Source: JALHSW01 sp963720675 (GTDB lineage Bacteria; Actinomycetota; Acidimicrobiia; IMCC26256; PALSA-555). From it: 64,000 nucleotides of DNA. The notes under the pieces were generated by a model that saw nothing but the letters and a program-made list of their open reading frames with translations, was not told the origin of the DNA and made no database searches. The stretch is from contig CAVRGH010000010.1 of NCBI GenBank assembly GCA_963720675.1, positions 1,860,001 through 1,924,000 on the forward strand. The letters run 5' to 3'. The position numbers and the translations under genes are program-made. How positions within the stretch are numbered: position 1 is the stretch's first letter; each line of letters opens with the position of its first letter. This document shows positions 9,002-17,438 of this stretch, piece by piece.

Positions 9002-9769
9002 TCAACCGGCCACGAGGACCGAGCGGTACTGATGATCGTGAACGCCATAGCCGGCGACACCGAGGCTGGTGCAGTACTTGCTCGTCCGCGTCACTTGGAG
9101 GTTGTTCCGGGCGACGAGGTGCGTCAGCCAGTACGGCACCCGATCGTTGGCCTTGATCTCGAGCACCGCGTACTGCGGAGGAAACATCGCTTTTCCGGGG
9201 TGCTTCGAGTCGAGCCAGAGGTCATGCACCCGATAGCGGAGATCGAAGTCGACGGTGATGCGCAACCCGGGGTCGTAGTCGCCGCCGATCCACGGCTCAC
9301 GCTGGTAGGTCGTGATGCACACAGGCTCGAGGTTGTGGCGCAGGACGAGCTCGAACGCCTCGTCGACCACTGCCGCGTCGCGCTCCTCATGCGGAGGGAC
9401 GATGCGCTCGTCACACAGCTCGAGCGCATCGGCGTACGGAAGCACGGCTCGGCGCTTCTGGGTGACGCGATCGATTCGTTGCTTGATCTCGACGAAGACC
9501 GGCGTTGCGGATGTGAGGGCGGTGCGTTGCTCGTAGTGACGGATGCGGAGCTTCCGCCGGAACTTCAGCCCGTCGAGCTTGGCCCAGAAGCAGTCTCTGG
9601 CCGGCGAGTCGTAGTAGAGGCTGCTGAGCGTGTAGCTGCCGTCTTCACCGGCGAACGGATCACGCACCATGTAGGCCGCGATCTCGGGACGCATCCGGTC
9701 CACATCTCGCTTCGTGACGAGGTACTTCAGCTCGAAACGGTTGAAGGTGCGTCGCGCGTCGAGCGCCAT
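9002..9769 (-). CDS. VTC-domain polyphosphate polymerase-like protein
   Basis: A 255-residue protein of the VTC domain, a tunnel fold that in yeast Vtc4 polymerises ATP gamma-phosphate into polyphosphate. Visible features are RFELKYLVTKRDVDRM at the N-terminus, KFRRKLRIRHYE (basic tunnel strand), VFVEIKQRIDRVTQKRRA and VLEIKAND, which supply the alternating Lys/Arg and metal-binding Glu residues. There is no SPX domain or membrane segment, so it presumably works with the neighbouring DUF4956 membrane protein. The ATG at 9769 is preceded by GGGGGGACG. It is the first gene of the VTC/DUF4956/CotH/APH operon. Whether this bacterial member makes polyphosphate is inferred from the family. Confidence 0.88.
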   Translation of the reverse strand: MALDARRTFNRFELKYLVTKRDVDRMRPEIAAYMVRDPFAGEDGSYTLSSLYYDSPARDCFWAKLDGLKFRRKLRIRHYEQRTALTSATPVFVEIKQRIDRVTQKRRAVLPYADALELCDERIVPPHEERDAAVVDEAFELVLRHNLEPVCITTYQREPWIGGDYDPGLRITVDFDLRYRVHDLWLDSKHPGKAMFPPQYAVLEIKANDRVPYWLTHLVARNNLQVTRTSKYCTSLGVAGYGVHDHQYRSVLVAG

Positions 9770-9857
9770 CGTTGCGTCCCCCCGGACTCCCCACGCGAAA
9801 GTGAACGAGAGGTTACCGGAGCGCGGCGTCCGGGCAACTGCAGGGTGAACGCTCGGA

Positions 9858-11609
9858 TCAGGCGGACCGAGACCCACCCGTGGGCTGCGCCTGCGGGCCA
9901 CGGACCAGGCGTCCGGGGTGCGCTCCGGTCGCGACGCCGTTGCGATAGGTGACGACACCCCGCTTGATGGTCGCAACGTAGCCACGCGCACCCTGCAGGA
10001 GGCGGCGGCCACCACCCGGCATGTCGTCGCGCACCTCAGGGTTCTCGAGCTCGAGGGCGTCGTAGTCGATCACGTTGAGGTCGGCGAGCATCCCCGGGGC
10101 GATGAGCCCGCGGTCGAGCAGGCCATAGAGCTCTGCAGTCTCGCGGCACTGCTTCTGCACGATCATCTCGATCGAGACGCGCTCCCCGCGCTCGCGGTCG
10201 CGGGTCCAGTGCGTGAGCATGTACGTGGGCATGGACGCGTCGCAGACGATCCCCACGTGCGCGCCACCGTCGGCCAGGCTCAGGACCGAGCGCGGGTCGC
10301 GCATCATCTCGAGGACCGGCTCACTCGATCCATCGCTGTATCCGAGCAGCGGGACGAGCAGCATCGCACGACCCTCGTCTTCGAGCATCGCGTCGTACGC
10401 GACCTCGATCGGTCGCTTCCCCTCACGAGTCGCGATCGCGGCGATGCTGCGCTCCGGTCCGGGCTCATAGCTCGGGGGGGTCCCCATCACGAAGGTCTTC
10501 GCGTACGCGGCATCGAGCCGGGCCGCAGTCTCGACGTCGGGTTCCCAGTCGAGGATGCCGGCACGCACGGCGGGATCGCGCAGCGCGGCGAGGAGCTCCG
10601 TCATCGGGAGACTGCGGAGCTCCACGTAGGCGGGGATGACGTCGAGCAGGTTGTGCGACGTCTGGTGTCCGGCGAGCAGACCGGTCGGGCGGCCGGCGAT
10701 CTGGACGCGCAGGTCCGCGCCGTCCGCTGCGACCTCGGTGGAGCGGGCGAGGATCTCGCGCCAGAGGTCGGGTGCCGAGTCCACCTGGATGAGCACGAAC
10801 GACACCGGACGCCCGGTCGACGCCGAGAGGCGCGCCATCCACTCGAGCTCGCGGCGGCTGCCGTCGGGGTCCTCGCCGGCCGAGCCGAGGGGAGCCACCT
10901 CGTACACGCCGGCGCCGGCGTCGCGCAGCGCCTCGCCGATGCCGAAGAGCTCGTCCTCCGCGGCGAACGTGCCGGGGACGGGTTCACCGTCGACGGCCCG
11001 GTGGGCGAGGGTGCGGCTCGTCGAGAAGCCGAGCGCGCCGGCCTCGATCGCCTCCTGCACGATCGTGCGCATCGCGGCGATGTCGTCGGGGGTGGCCGGC
11101 TCGTTGCGGGCTCCCCGCTCACCCATGACGTAGCCACGCACTGCACCGTGCGCGATCTGGGTGCCGAGATCCATCGTCCAGGAGCCGCGCTCCAGGACGT
11201 CGAGGTGCTCGGGGAACGTCTCCCAGCCCCACGGGATCCCGGCCGCCAGCGAGGCGCTCGGGATGTCCTCGACGCCGGCCATGAGGTCGATCAGCCAGTC
11301 GTGCCGGTCGGGCGCGACCGGAGCGAAGCCGACGCCGCAGTTCCCCATGACGGTGGTGGTGACACCGTGCCAGGCGCTGGGCGCCAGCTCCTGGTCCCAG
11401 GTCGCCTGGCCGTCGTAGTGCGAGTGCACGTCGACCCACCCGGGTGCGACGAGCATCCCGTCGGCGTCGATCACCTCTTCGGCAGTCGCGTCGCCGAGGT
11501 TGCCGACGGCCGAGATGCGCCCGTCGTCGACCGCGACGTCCGCCGCGTAGGGCGGGACGCCTGTGCCGTCGACGACCGTGCCGCCGCGGATGATCAGCTG
11601 GTGCTTCAT
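9858..11609 (-). CDS. N-acyl-D-amino-acid deacylase family amidohydrolase
   Basis: A 583-residue metal-dependent amidohydrolase of the D-aminoacylase group, normally a cytoplasmic TIM-barrel hydrolase that removes acyl groups from D-amino acids or related amides. The N-terminal beta-sandwich strand (IIRGGTVVDGTGVPPYAADVA) is followed by the metal-binding loop VDVHSHYDGQATWD, then MGNCGVGFAP and a later SDGGAHVG-type loop. The ATG at 11609 overlaps the TGA of the upstream TetR gene (ATGA), so the regulator and enzyme are translationally coupled. The true substrate is unknown; many actinobacterial paralogues in this family are uncharacterised. Confidence 0.9.
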   Translation of the reverse strand: MKHQLIIRGGTVVDGTGVPPYAADVAVDDGRISAVGNLGDATAEEVIDADGMLVAPGWVDVHSHYDGQATWDQELAPSAWHGVTTTVMGNCGVGFAPVAPDRHDWLIDLMAGVEDIPSASLAAGIPWGWETFPEHLDVLERGSWTMDLGTQIAHGAVRGYVMGERGARNEPATPDDIAAMRTIVQEAIEAGALGFSTSRTLAHRAVDGEPVPGTFAAEDELFGIGEALRDAGAGVYEVAPLGSAGEDPDGSRRELEWMARLSASTGRPVSFVLIQVDSAPDLWREILARSTEVAADGADLRVQIAGRPTGLLAGHQTSHNLLDVIPAYVELRSLPMTELLAALRDPAVRAGILDWEPDVETAARLDAAYAKTFVMGTPPSYEPGPERSIAAIATREGKRPIEVAYDAMLEDEGRAMLLVPLLGYSDGSSEPVLEMMRDPRSVLSLADGGAHVGIVCDASMPTYMLTHWTRDRERGERVSIEMIVQKQCRETAELYGLLDRGLIAPGMLADLNVIDYDALELENPEVRDDMPGGGRRLLQGARGYVATIKRGVVTYRNGVATGAHPGRLVRGPQAQPTGGSRSA

Positions 11610-12304
11610 GGCGTTGCTCCTGGAGGCGTCGGTGCAGCAGGGCGGTCGGACGTCTGCGCGAGCACGCCGCGCACGAGCGTCTCGAGGGACCGGGTGAACA
11701 AGCGCTCGTGGTCGATCGGCCGGGAGAGCAGCTCGAGCAGCTCGGGCGCGTCGGTGAAGTCGGCCTCGTCCCATTCGCGCTCGGGCGAGGCGACGACTTC
11801 GGGTGAGCGATCCACCTGGATCTGGGTGAGCACGGACCCGCTCACCAGCTCCAGCACCGCGCGGACGGCGAAGGCGGCGTCGGCACCGCGCAGACCGGCC
11901 GCAGTCAGCTCGCGGACGAGCACGCGACGGGCCGGCTGGAACACCGCGTCGGTCCGGCCGCGCTGGTGCGCGATGCCGACGAGGTGCGCGCGCTCGAGGA
12001 GGTTGCGCCGCAACGACCGGCCGAGGGAGACGATGCGCGCGACCGGGTCGGCGCCGGACACGCGGATGCCTCCGACCTCGGTCGCGACACGGTCCGCGAT
12101 GGCGTCGAGCAGGGCTTCCTTGTCGCCGACGTGCCAGTAGATCGCGGTGACCGCGACGCCGAGCCTCGCGGCGAGGGCGCGCATCGTGAGGGCGTCGACC
12201 CCCGACTGGTCGACGATCTCGAGCGCCGCCTCCACGATCCGGTCCGCCGAGATCGCGCCGCGCGTGGTCTCACCGGCGGGCGCTTGACGGGCCGGAGCGG
12301 TCAT
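11606..12304 (-). CDS. TetR-family transcriptional regulator
   Basis: A 232-residue regulator with an N-terminal helix-turn-helix (RIVEAALEIVDQSGVDALTM, then LGVAVTAIYWHVGDKEALLD) and a variable ligand domain resembling the TetR_C tetracyclin-type group. It is co-translated with the downstream amidohydrolase and lies divergent from the plus-strand amidohydrolase/ADC/SDR operon at 12391. The 86-base divergent gap contains a tandem repeat (12306-12333) that is a good operator candidate. It probably represses both directions until a catabolite binds. The ATG start is supported by the position of the HTH; no better start lies upstream. Confidence 0.9.
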   Translation of the reverse strand: MTAPARQAPAGETTRGAISADRIVEAALEIVDQSGVDALTMRALAARLGVAVTAIYWHVGDKEALLDAIADRVATEVGGIRVSGADPVARIVSLGRSLRRNLLERAHLVGIAHQRGRTDAVFQPARRVLVRELTAAGLRGADAAFAVRAVLELVSGSVLTQIQVDRSPEVVASPEREWDEADFTDAPELLELLSRPIDHERLFTRSLETLVRGVLAQTSDRPAAPTPPGATP

Positions 12305-12305
12305 G

Positions 12306-12333
12306 GAACGATGTTACAGGAACGCTGTTACAG
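12306..12333. promoter_or_regulatory. Tandem 14-bp repeat, candidate TetR operator
   Basis: GAACGATGTTACAG is immediately followed by GAACGCTGTTACAG, two copies of a 14-bp unit differing at one base. They sit just upstream of the TetR start, in the gap divergent to the catabolic operon. A further CGTTCCA at 12359-12365 is the reverse complement of TGGAACG at 12304-12310. The position fits autoregulation. Confidence 0.5.
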
Positions 12334-12390
12334 ATGCACTCGTTGCACTGGCCGGAAGCGTTCCATGCTCGTGCGTGAGGAGGGGGACGC

Positions 12391-13617
12391 GTGACTGCCA
12401 GCTACACGATCATCTCGGCTGACGGCCACGCCGGTGGCGAGATCCACGAGTACCGCGACTACCTGGAATCTGCGTACCTCGACGACTTCGACGCGTGGGT
12501 CGGCGACTACCAGGTGCCGTTCGCCGACCTCGAGGGACCCGACGCGAGCCGCAACTGGGACAGCGACCGTCGCCTGCGTGAGCTCGAGGACGACGGCATC
12601 GTCGCCGAGGTGCTGTTCCCGAACACCGTCCCACCCTTCTACCCGCGCGGCTCGCTCACCGCGGCGCCACCTCCGGCGAACGCGGGCGACCTGGAGCAAC
12701 GGTGGGCCGGCCTGCGTGCGCACAACCGTTGGCTCGCGGACTTCTGCTCGGCGACGCCCGGCCGTCGCGCCGGCATCGCACAGATCCTGCTCCACGACGT
12801 CGACGCCGCGGTCGCGGAGATCCGCTGGGCGAAGGAGGCGGGCCTCACCGGTGGCGTGCTGCTGCCGGGCGCGCCACCGGGCACCGGCGTGCAACCCCTC
12901 TACAAGCCGGTGTACGAACCGATCTGGACCGTGTGCGAGGACCTCGACCTGCCGCTCAACCACCACTCGGGGAGCGCGGTGCCGCCGCTCGACGACACGC
13001 CCGAGGACAAGGTGATCTTCCTCCTCGAAGTCACCTGGTGGGCGAACCGCACGCTCTGGCACCTGCTGGTCGGCGGAGCGATGGAACGCCATCCGAACCT
13101 GCAGTTCGTCTTCACCGAGCAGGGCACCGCCTGGATCCCCGAGCGCCTCGCGATCCTCGACTACTTCTTCGACCGCATGCGCGGTGGCGCGGGTGGTGGC
13201 GCATCGCAGGAGCTCGAGTGGGGCGGCCCGGTCCGCGCGCTGTCCCTGCAGCCGAGCGAGTACTGGGCGCGCCAGTGCCACGTCGGCTCCAGCTTCATCC
13301 GTCCGGCCGAGGTGCCGCTCCGGTACGCGGTGGGCGTCGACAAGATCATGTGGGGTTGCGACTACCCGCACAAGGAGGCGAGCTATCCGTACTCGCGTGA
13401 GGCGCTGCGCCTCGCGTTCGCGGGCGTCGAGGAGGCCGAGGTCCGCGCGATGGTCGGCGGGAACGCGGCCGCGCTCTACGGGTTCGACCTGGACGCACTG
13501 GCTCCGGTCGCCGAGAAGTTTGGTCCGACGGTCGACGAGCTCGCGACGCCACTGGCGTACGACGACGTCCCGGCCGGTGCGGCCAAGTGCCCGGCCTTCG
13601 CACCACCGATGACCTGA
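12391..13617 (+). CDS. Amidohydrolase family 2 metal-dependent hydrolase
   Basis: A 408-residue TIM-barrel hydrolase of the amidohydrolase-2 (ACMSD-like) family. The N-terminal metal site is a DGH variant (ISADGHAGG), the central His residues lie in LPLNHHSGSAVP, and the catalytic Asp lies in WGCDYPHKEASYP. The C-terminus is the usual GGNAAALYGFDLDAL. Members decarboxylate or hydrolyse carbocyclic compounds; the substrate here is unknown. The start is a GTG after GAGGAGGGGGAC, a strong ribosome site. First gene of a plus-strand run with an acetoacetate-decarboxylase-like protein, an SDR and a second amidohydrolase, which looks like a catabolic pathway under the divergent TetR. Confidence 0.9.
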   Translation: MTASYTIISADGHAGGEIHEYRDYLESAYLDDFDAWVGDYQVPFADLEGPDASRNWDSDRRLRELEDDGIVAEVLFPNTVPPFYPRGSLTAAPPPANAGDLEQRWAGLRAHNRWLADFCSATPGRRAGIAQILLHDVDAAVAEIRWAKEAGLTGGVLLPGAPPGTGVQPLYKPVYEPIWTVCEDLDLPLNHHSGSAVPPLDDTPEDKVIFLLEVTWWANRTLWHLLVGGAMERHPNLQFVFTEQGTAWIPERLAILDYFFDRMRGGAGGGASQELEWGGPVRALSLQPSEYWARQCHVGSSFIRPAEVPLRYAVGVDKIMWGCDYPHKEASYPYSREALRLAFAGVEEAEVRAMVGGNAAALYGFDLDALAPVAEKFGPTVDELATPLAYDDVPAGAAKCPAFAPPMT

Positions 13618-13634
13618 GATCCGAGGAGCCGGCA

Positions 13635-14414
13635 ATGGGAAAGATCCGGTACGGGGCCCGTTCCGAGGCCGAGCTGCGCAATCGGGAGCTCGAGGCGACA
13701 TCGGTGGGTGCATGGGCCACGGTCCTCACCGCGATCTACACGACCGATCCCGCTGCGATCGCGGCAGTGCTCCCCCCACCGCTCGAGCCGACCGAAGAGG
13801 CGCGCGTCCGCATCACGATGGCGTCCGTCGACATGCCCGGCCTGCCGACCTTCGGGGGCGGGACATTCGCGGTGCGGGCCCGCCACGAGGGCACGATCGG
13901 CGACTACCCGCTCGTGATGCCGATGAGCACCGAGCAGTCGGTGATCGGCGGTCGTGAGACGTTCGGGGAGCCCAAGAAGCTCGCCGACGTCCAGCTGACT
14001 CGTGACGGCGACCTGGTGCGCGGCACCTTCACCCGGCTCGGGACGACCTTCGTGGAGGTCACCGGTCGGGTCACGGGGACGATCGCCATCCCACCCGACG
14101 GGAGACGGACCGACTTCTACTTCAAGTTCCTGCCCGCTCCCGACGGGAAGGGCTTCGACTCGGAGCCGGCACTCGTCTACTGCCACCGCGACGAGCAGAC
14201 CCGGACGTTCGAGCAGCTCGAAGGCGACGTGCTCCTGCGCGAGTCGCGCTTCGACCCGGTCGCCGACCTCCCGGTGCTCGGACCCACCGACATCACGATC
14301 GCCGAGCGGCACAGCATCCAGCGGGGCGAGATCCACAGCCACGTGCCGGCCGACTGGCTCCTGCCGTACGTGCACCAGCGCTACGACGACCTGTCCCCCG
14401 TCGGCGAGGAGTAG
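13635..14414 (+). CDS. Acetoacetate decarboxylase (ADC) family protein
   Basis: A 259-residue protein of the ADC fold. GRETFGEPKKLADVQL carries the paired lysines that, in acetoacetate decarboxylase, form the Schiff base with the beta-keto acid, preceded by the conserved E of the motif. Family members also include cyclic-enol hydrolases, so a decarboxylase is likely but not certain. The ATG at 13635 follows GAGGAGCC; the frame extends upstream into the previous gene but without a good site. It is placed 17 bases after the first amidohydrolase and 8 bases before the SDR, so it is in the same operon and probably acts on an intermediate of that pathway. Confidence 0.87.
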   Translation: MGKIRYGARSEAELRNRELEATSVGAWATVLTAIYTTDPAAIAAVLPPPLEPTEEARVRITMASVDMPGLPTFGGGTFAVRARHEGTIGDYPLVMPMSTEQSVIGGRETFGEPKKLADVQLTRDGDLVRGTFTRLGTTFVEVTGRVTGTIAIPPDGRRTDFYFKFLPAPDGKGFDSEPALVYCHRDEQTRTFEQLEGDVLLRESRFDPVADLPVLGPTDITIAERHSIQRGEIHSHVPADWLLPYVHQRYDDLSPVGEE

Positions 14415-14422
14415 CGCGGCCG

Positions 14423-15304
14423 ATGCAGGACCTCGCGGGCAAGACCGCGGTCGTGACCGGCGGCGGCGGAGGATTGGGCCGCGCGATGGGCGAGCGCTTC
14501 GCGCGCGAGGACATGCGCGTCGTGCTCGCCGACGTGCAACCCGCACTCCTCGAGTCGACGGTCACCGAGCTGCGCGCCGAAGGCCTCGAGGTGACCGGCG
14601 TGGCGACCGACGTCGCGAGCTGGGAGTCCGTCGCAGCGCTCCGCGACCGGGCGATCGAGGCCTACGGAGCGGTGCACGTCCTGTGCAACAACGCAGGGAT
14701 CGGCGCCGGCGCAGAGGGCCGCATCTGGGAGCACGACCTGAACGACTGGCGCTGGGCCATCGGCGTGAACCTCTGGGGCATCATCCACGGCATCAACGCG
14801 TTCGTGCCCCACATGCTCGAGCACGGCGACGAAGGACACGTGGTGAACACGTCGTCCGGGAACGGCGGCGTTGCCCCGCTCGCAACGACGCCGCAATACT
14901 CCGTCACCAAGGCCGCGGTCGTCACGATCACCGAGGTGCTCTACGCGCAGCTGGAAGACGCCGGCGCCCGGATCGGCGCATCAGTGCTCTTCCCGGGTCC
15001 ACACATGCTCCGCACCGGGCTCTTCGAGTCGTGGCGGAACCGTCCTGCCGAGCTCGCCAACGCGAAGCCCCGCAAAGCGCCGGCGGTCACGTTGGAGCAG
15101 TACGAGCACATGATGACCGAGGCCGGCGTCGAGGTGCAGTACACGCCGGTCGAGGAGGTCGCGGCACGCGTCGTCGACGGTATCCGGGCCGACACCTTCT
15201 GGCTGCTCCCCGAGAGTGAGCAGGGCGACGGGCAGCTCCGCGCCCGCGCCGACTCGATGCTGCAGCGGACGAATCCCACCTACATGCGAACCGTCGCCGG
15301 CTGA
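14423..15304 (+). CDS. Short-chain dehydrogenase/reductase (SDR)
   Basis: A 293-residue classical SDR. The cofactor motif is TGGGGGLGRAMG at residues 12-23, followed by an acidic residue at the end of beta-2 (LADVQ), which favours NAD. Further motifs are the structural NNAGIG and the catalytic Ser in NTSSGNGG, with Tyr and Lys in QYSVTKAAV. It oxidises or reduces an alcohol/ketone in the cytoplasm. The start ATG lies eight bases after the ADC-like stop in the same operon. The substrate is unknown, but a dehydrogenase beside a decarboxylase and hydrolases fits stepwise degradation of a cyclic or branched compound. Confidence 0.93.
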   Translation: MQDLAGKTAVVTGGGGGLGRAMGERFAREDMRVVLADVQPALLESTVTELRAEGLEVTGVATDVASWESVAALRDRAIEAYGAVHVLCNNAGIGAGAEGRIWEHDLNDWRWAIGVNLWGIIHGINAFVPHMLEHGDEGHVVNTSSGNGGVAPLATTPQYSVTKAAVVTITEVLYAQLEDAGARIGASVLFPGPHMLRTGLFESWRNRPAELANAKPRKAPAVTLEQYEHMMTEAGVEVQYTPVEEVAARVVDGIRADTFWLLPESEQGDGQLRARADSMLQRTNPTYMRTVAG

Positions 15305-15345
15305 TCCATGCGCTACCCGCCGACCCGACCCGAGGAGCACGCACC

Positions 15346-16629
15346 ATGAGCGACCGGTACCTGGTGATCTCGTCCGACTGCCATGCCGGGCTGCCCAACG
15401 TGCAGTACCGCGACTGGCTCGAGGCGAAGCACCACGACGCGTTCGACGCCTCCCTCCTCGAACGGGAGGCGCAGATGGCGTTGGCGAGCCGCGGCCTGCT
15501 GAACGAGGAGTTCGCCGAGGAGTGGCACCGCGAGAACGAGGAAGGGCTCCAGGGGACCTGGGACGCGGCCCGACGCGACAAGGAGCTCGACGCCGACGGC
15601 GTCGCGGGCGAGGTGATCTTCCCCGACGGCGACGCGGTGACGTCCGGAGCGTCGGCACCCTTCGGTGCCGGCCTCGGCCAGAGCGGCGACCTCGACGGCG
15701 AGCTGCTCATGGCCGGCGCCCGCGCGCACAACCGGTGGCTCGCCGAGCTCTGCGCGGGGAGCCCCGACCGTCGCGCCGGTGTAGCGATCGTGCCGATCCT
15801 CCACGACATCGACGCCGCGGTCGCGGAGATCACGAGAGCCGCCGAGTCCGGGCTGCGTGGCGGCATCCTCATCCCGTCGATGTGGCAGCCGTTCGCCCCG
15901 TATCACGACGCCCGCTACGACCGGATCTGGGCGTGCGCGTCCGACCTCGGGATGCCGGTGCATGTCCACTCCGGCTCCGCCGATCGCGAGAGCTACGGCG
16001 AACACGTCGGCATCTACGTCACCGAGGTCCGCTGGTGGTCGACCCGCGCGTTGTGGTTCCTGCTCTGGTCGGGCAAGTTCGAGCAGTTCCCCGAGATGAA
16101 GTTCGTCGTCACGGAGTGCGGCGCGTTCTGGGCGTCCGACCTGCTGTGGACCTCCGACATCGCGTACGACCGGGAGCACGCAGCCAAGAAGCTCGGGTCG
16201 CAGCTCACCGCGAACCTGCCGCGTCGTCCGAGCGAGTACTTCGACCAGAACTGCTTCATCGGCGCGTCGAACACGCGTCGGCGCGAGCTCGCGCGACGCT
16301 ACGAGATCGGCGTGCAGAACATCATGTGGGGAAACGACTTCCCTCATCCCGAGGGGACGTGGCCCCACACCAAGGAGTGGCTGCGCAACGCCTTCTGGGA
16401 CATGCCGGTCGACGACACGCGGGCGATCCTCGGCGGCAACGCGGCGCAGTGCTACGGGTTCGACGTCGACGCGCTGGCATCCCTCGCGGAGCGCATCGGG
16501 CCGACGATCGACGAGCTCGGGCAACGGGGCGCGGAGACCGACGGTCGCCTCGACAAGTGGGCCGACGTCGAGGCCGCTGGACGCCCGTGGCTCACCGGGG
16601 TCGAGGCAGTCGAGGTGCCGATCGCCTGA
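15346..16629 (+). CDS. Amidohydrolase family 2 metal-dependent hydrolase
   Basis: A 427-residue paralogue of the hydrolase at 12391. The aligned landmarks match: ISSDCHAGLP at the N-terminus, MPVHVHSGSADRESYG in the barrel, WGNDFPHPEGTWPH with the catalytic Asp, and GGNAAQCYGFDVDAL near the end. The sequence between them is clearly diverged, so the two are ancient paralogues rather than a recent duplication. The start ATG follows CGAGGAGCACGC. It closes the catabolic operon that begins at 12391. Two related hydrolases in one pathway suggests successive ring-opening or hydrolysis steps, or a heterodimer. Confidence 0.9.
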   Translation: MSDRYLVISSDCHAGLPNVQYRDWLEAKHHDAFDASLLEREAQMALASRGLLNEEFAEEWHRENEEGLQGTWDAARRDKELDADGVAGEVIFPDGDAVTSGASAPFGAGLGQSGDLDGELLMAGARAHNRWLAELCAGSPDRRAGVAIVPILHDIDAAVAEITRAAESGLRGGILIPSMWQPFAPYHDARYDRIWACASDLGMPVHVHSGSADRESYGEHVGIYVTEVRWWSTRALWFLLWSGKFEQFPEMKFVVTECGAFWASDLLWTSDIAYDREHAAKKLGSQLTANLPRRPSEYFDQNCFIGASNTRRRELARRYEIGVQNIMWGNDFPHPEGTWPHTKEWLRNAFWDMPVDDTRAILGGNAAQCYGFDVDALASLAERIGPTIDELGQRGAETDGRLDKWADVEAAGRPWLTGVEAVEVPIA

Positions 16630-16670
16630 TCCGCCGCCCGGGGCGGGACGCGGCTCGGGGTCCGGCTGGA

Positions 16671-16694
16671 CGTATCGAACACATGTTCGATACG
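16671..16694. promoter_or_regulatory. LexA (SOS) box upstream of alkB
   Basis: A perfect inverted repeat with 11-bp arms (CGTATCGAACA / TGTTCGATACG) around a CA spacer. The core TCGAACACATGTTCGA at 16675-16690 matches the GAAC-N4-GTTC SOS box of Gram-positive and actinobacterial LexA. It ends three bases before the ATG at 16698 of the alkylation-repair gene. Confidence 0.85.
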
Positions 16695-16697
16695 GTG

Positions 16698-17438
16698 ATG
16701 GGCGTGAGACCGCTCCAGGGCACGCTCCTCGGTACCGAGGCACCGGCCGTCGACCGTTCCGTCCGGCCCGAGCGCCTCGAGCTCGGCGCCTCGTCGTGGG
16801 TCGAGGTCACCCGCGAGTGGCTGCGCGGCGCCGACACGCTGCTCACCCTGCTGGCCGCCACGGACGGCTGGCACCAGGGGCGGCGGCGCATGTACGACCA
16901 GATCCTCGACGAGCCACGCCTCTCCCGGTCCTTCGCGCCGACCGAATCGCTCCCGCACCCGGTCATGCACGAGGTCCGCGACGGGTTGCGCCGACAGCTC
17001 CGGGTGCCGCTCAGCGGCGTCTTCCTCAACTACTACCGCGACGGCCGTGACAGCGTGGCGTGGCACGGCGACCGCGAGCTCCGCTACCTCGACGACACAC
17101 GCGTCGCGATCCTGACCCTCGGTGCGGCCCGCCCCTTCCTGCTCCGCCCGCGCGGCGGCGGAACCGCGCACGACCTGCGACCGGCCTCTGGTGATCTCAT
17201 CGTGATGGGCGGTCGCTGTCAGCGCGACTGGGAGCACGCCGTCCCGAAGGTCGCACGAGCGGGACCGCGCATCAGCATGTCGATGCGGTGGTCGTCGCGC
17301 CGAGGGGAGCGGTCAGCGCGGGCATCGAGTCGCTACGGGAGCCCTGCCGCAGTGGCGGAGAGCCCTGCCGCAGCGTGCACCGACCCGGACTCGCCATGGG
17401 CCGGCTCCGTGAGCGACGATGCCAGGCATGTTCGATGA
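16698..17438 (+). CDS. alkB: AlkB-like Fe(II)/2-oxoglutarate DNA repair dioxygenase
   Basis: Oxidatively demethylates alkylated bases such as 1-methyladenine and 3-methylcytosine. With the start at 16698 the protein has 246 residues. The iron ligands are His123 and Asp125 in AWHGDREL and His180 in DWEHAVPK; 2-oxoglutarate is bound by Arg191 and Arg197 in GPRISMSMR. An in-frame ATG at 16683 exists but lies inside the LexA box, so I prefer the later ATG. The last about 50 residues (Ser/Ala/Pro-rich, with a 21-bp in-frame repeat) go beyond the usual AlkB end and overlap the next gene by 20 bases. The LexA box predicts SOS induction by DNA damage. Confidence 0.9.
   Translation: MGVRPLQGTLLGTEAPAVDRSVRPERLELGASSWVEVTREWLRGADTLLTLLAATDGWHQGRRRMYDQILDEPRLSRSFAPTESLPHPVMHEVRDGLRRQLRVPLSGVFLNYYRDGRDSVAWHGDRELRYLDDTRVAILTLGAARPFLLRPRGGGTAHDLRPASGDLIVMGGRCQRDWEHAVPKVARAGPRISMSMRWSSRRGERSARASSRYGSPAAVAESPAAACTDPDSPWAGSVSDDARHVR

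Noticed and set aside
16683..16685. ATG at 16683 as the alkB start
   Set aside because: It lies within the LexA box; the ATG at 16698 leaves the operator outside the gene and still contains the whole catalytic domain.
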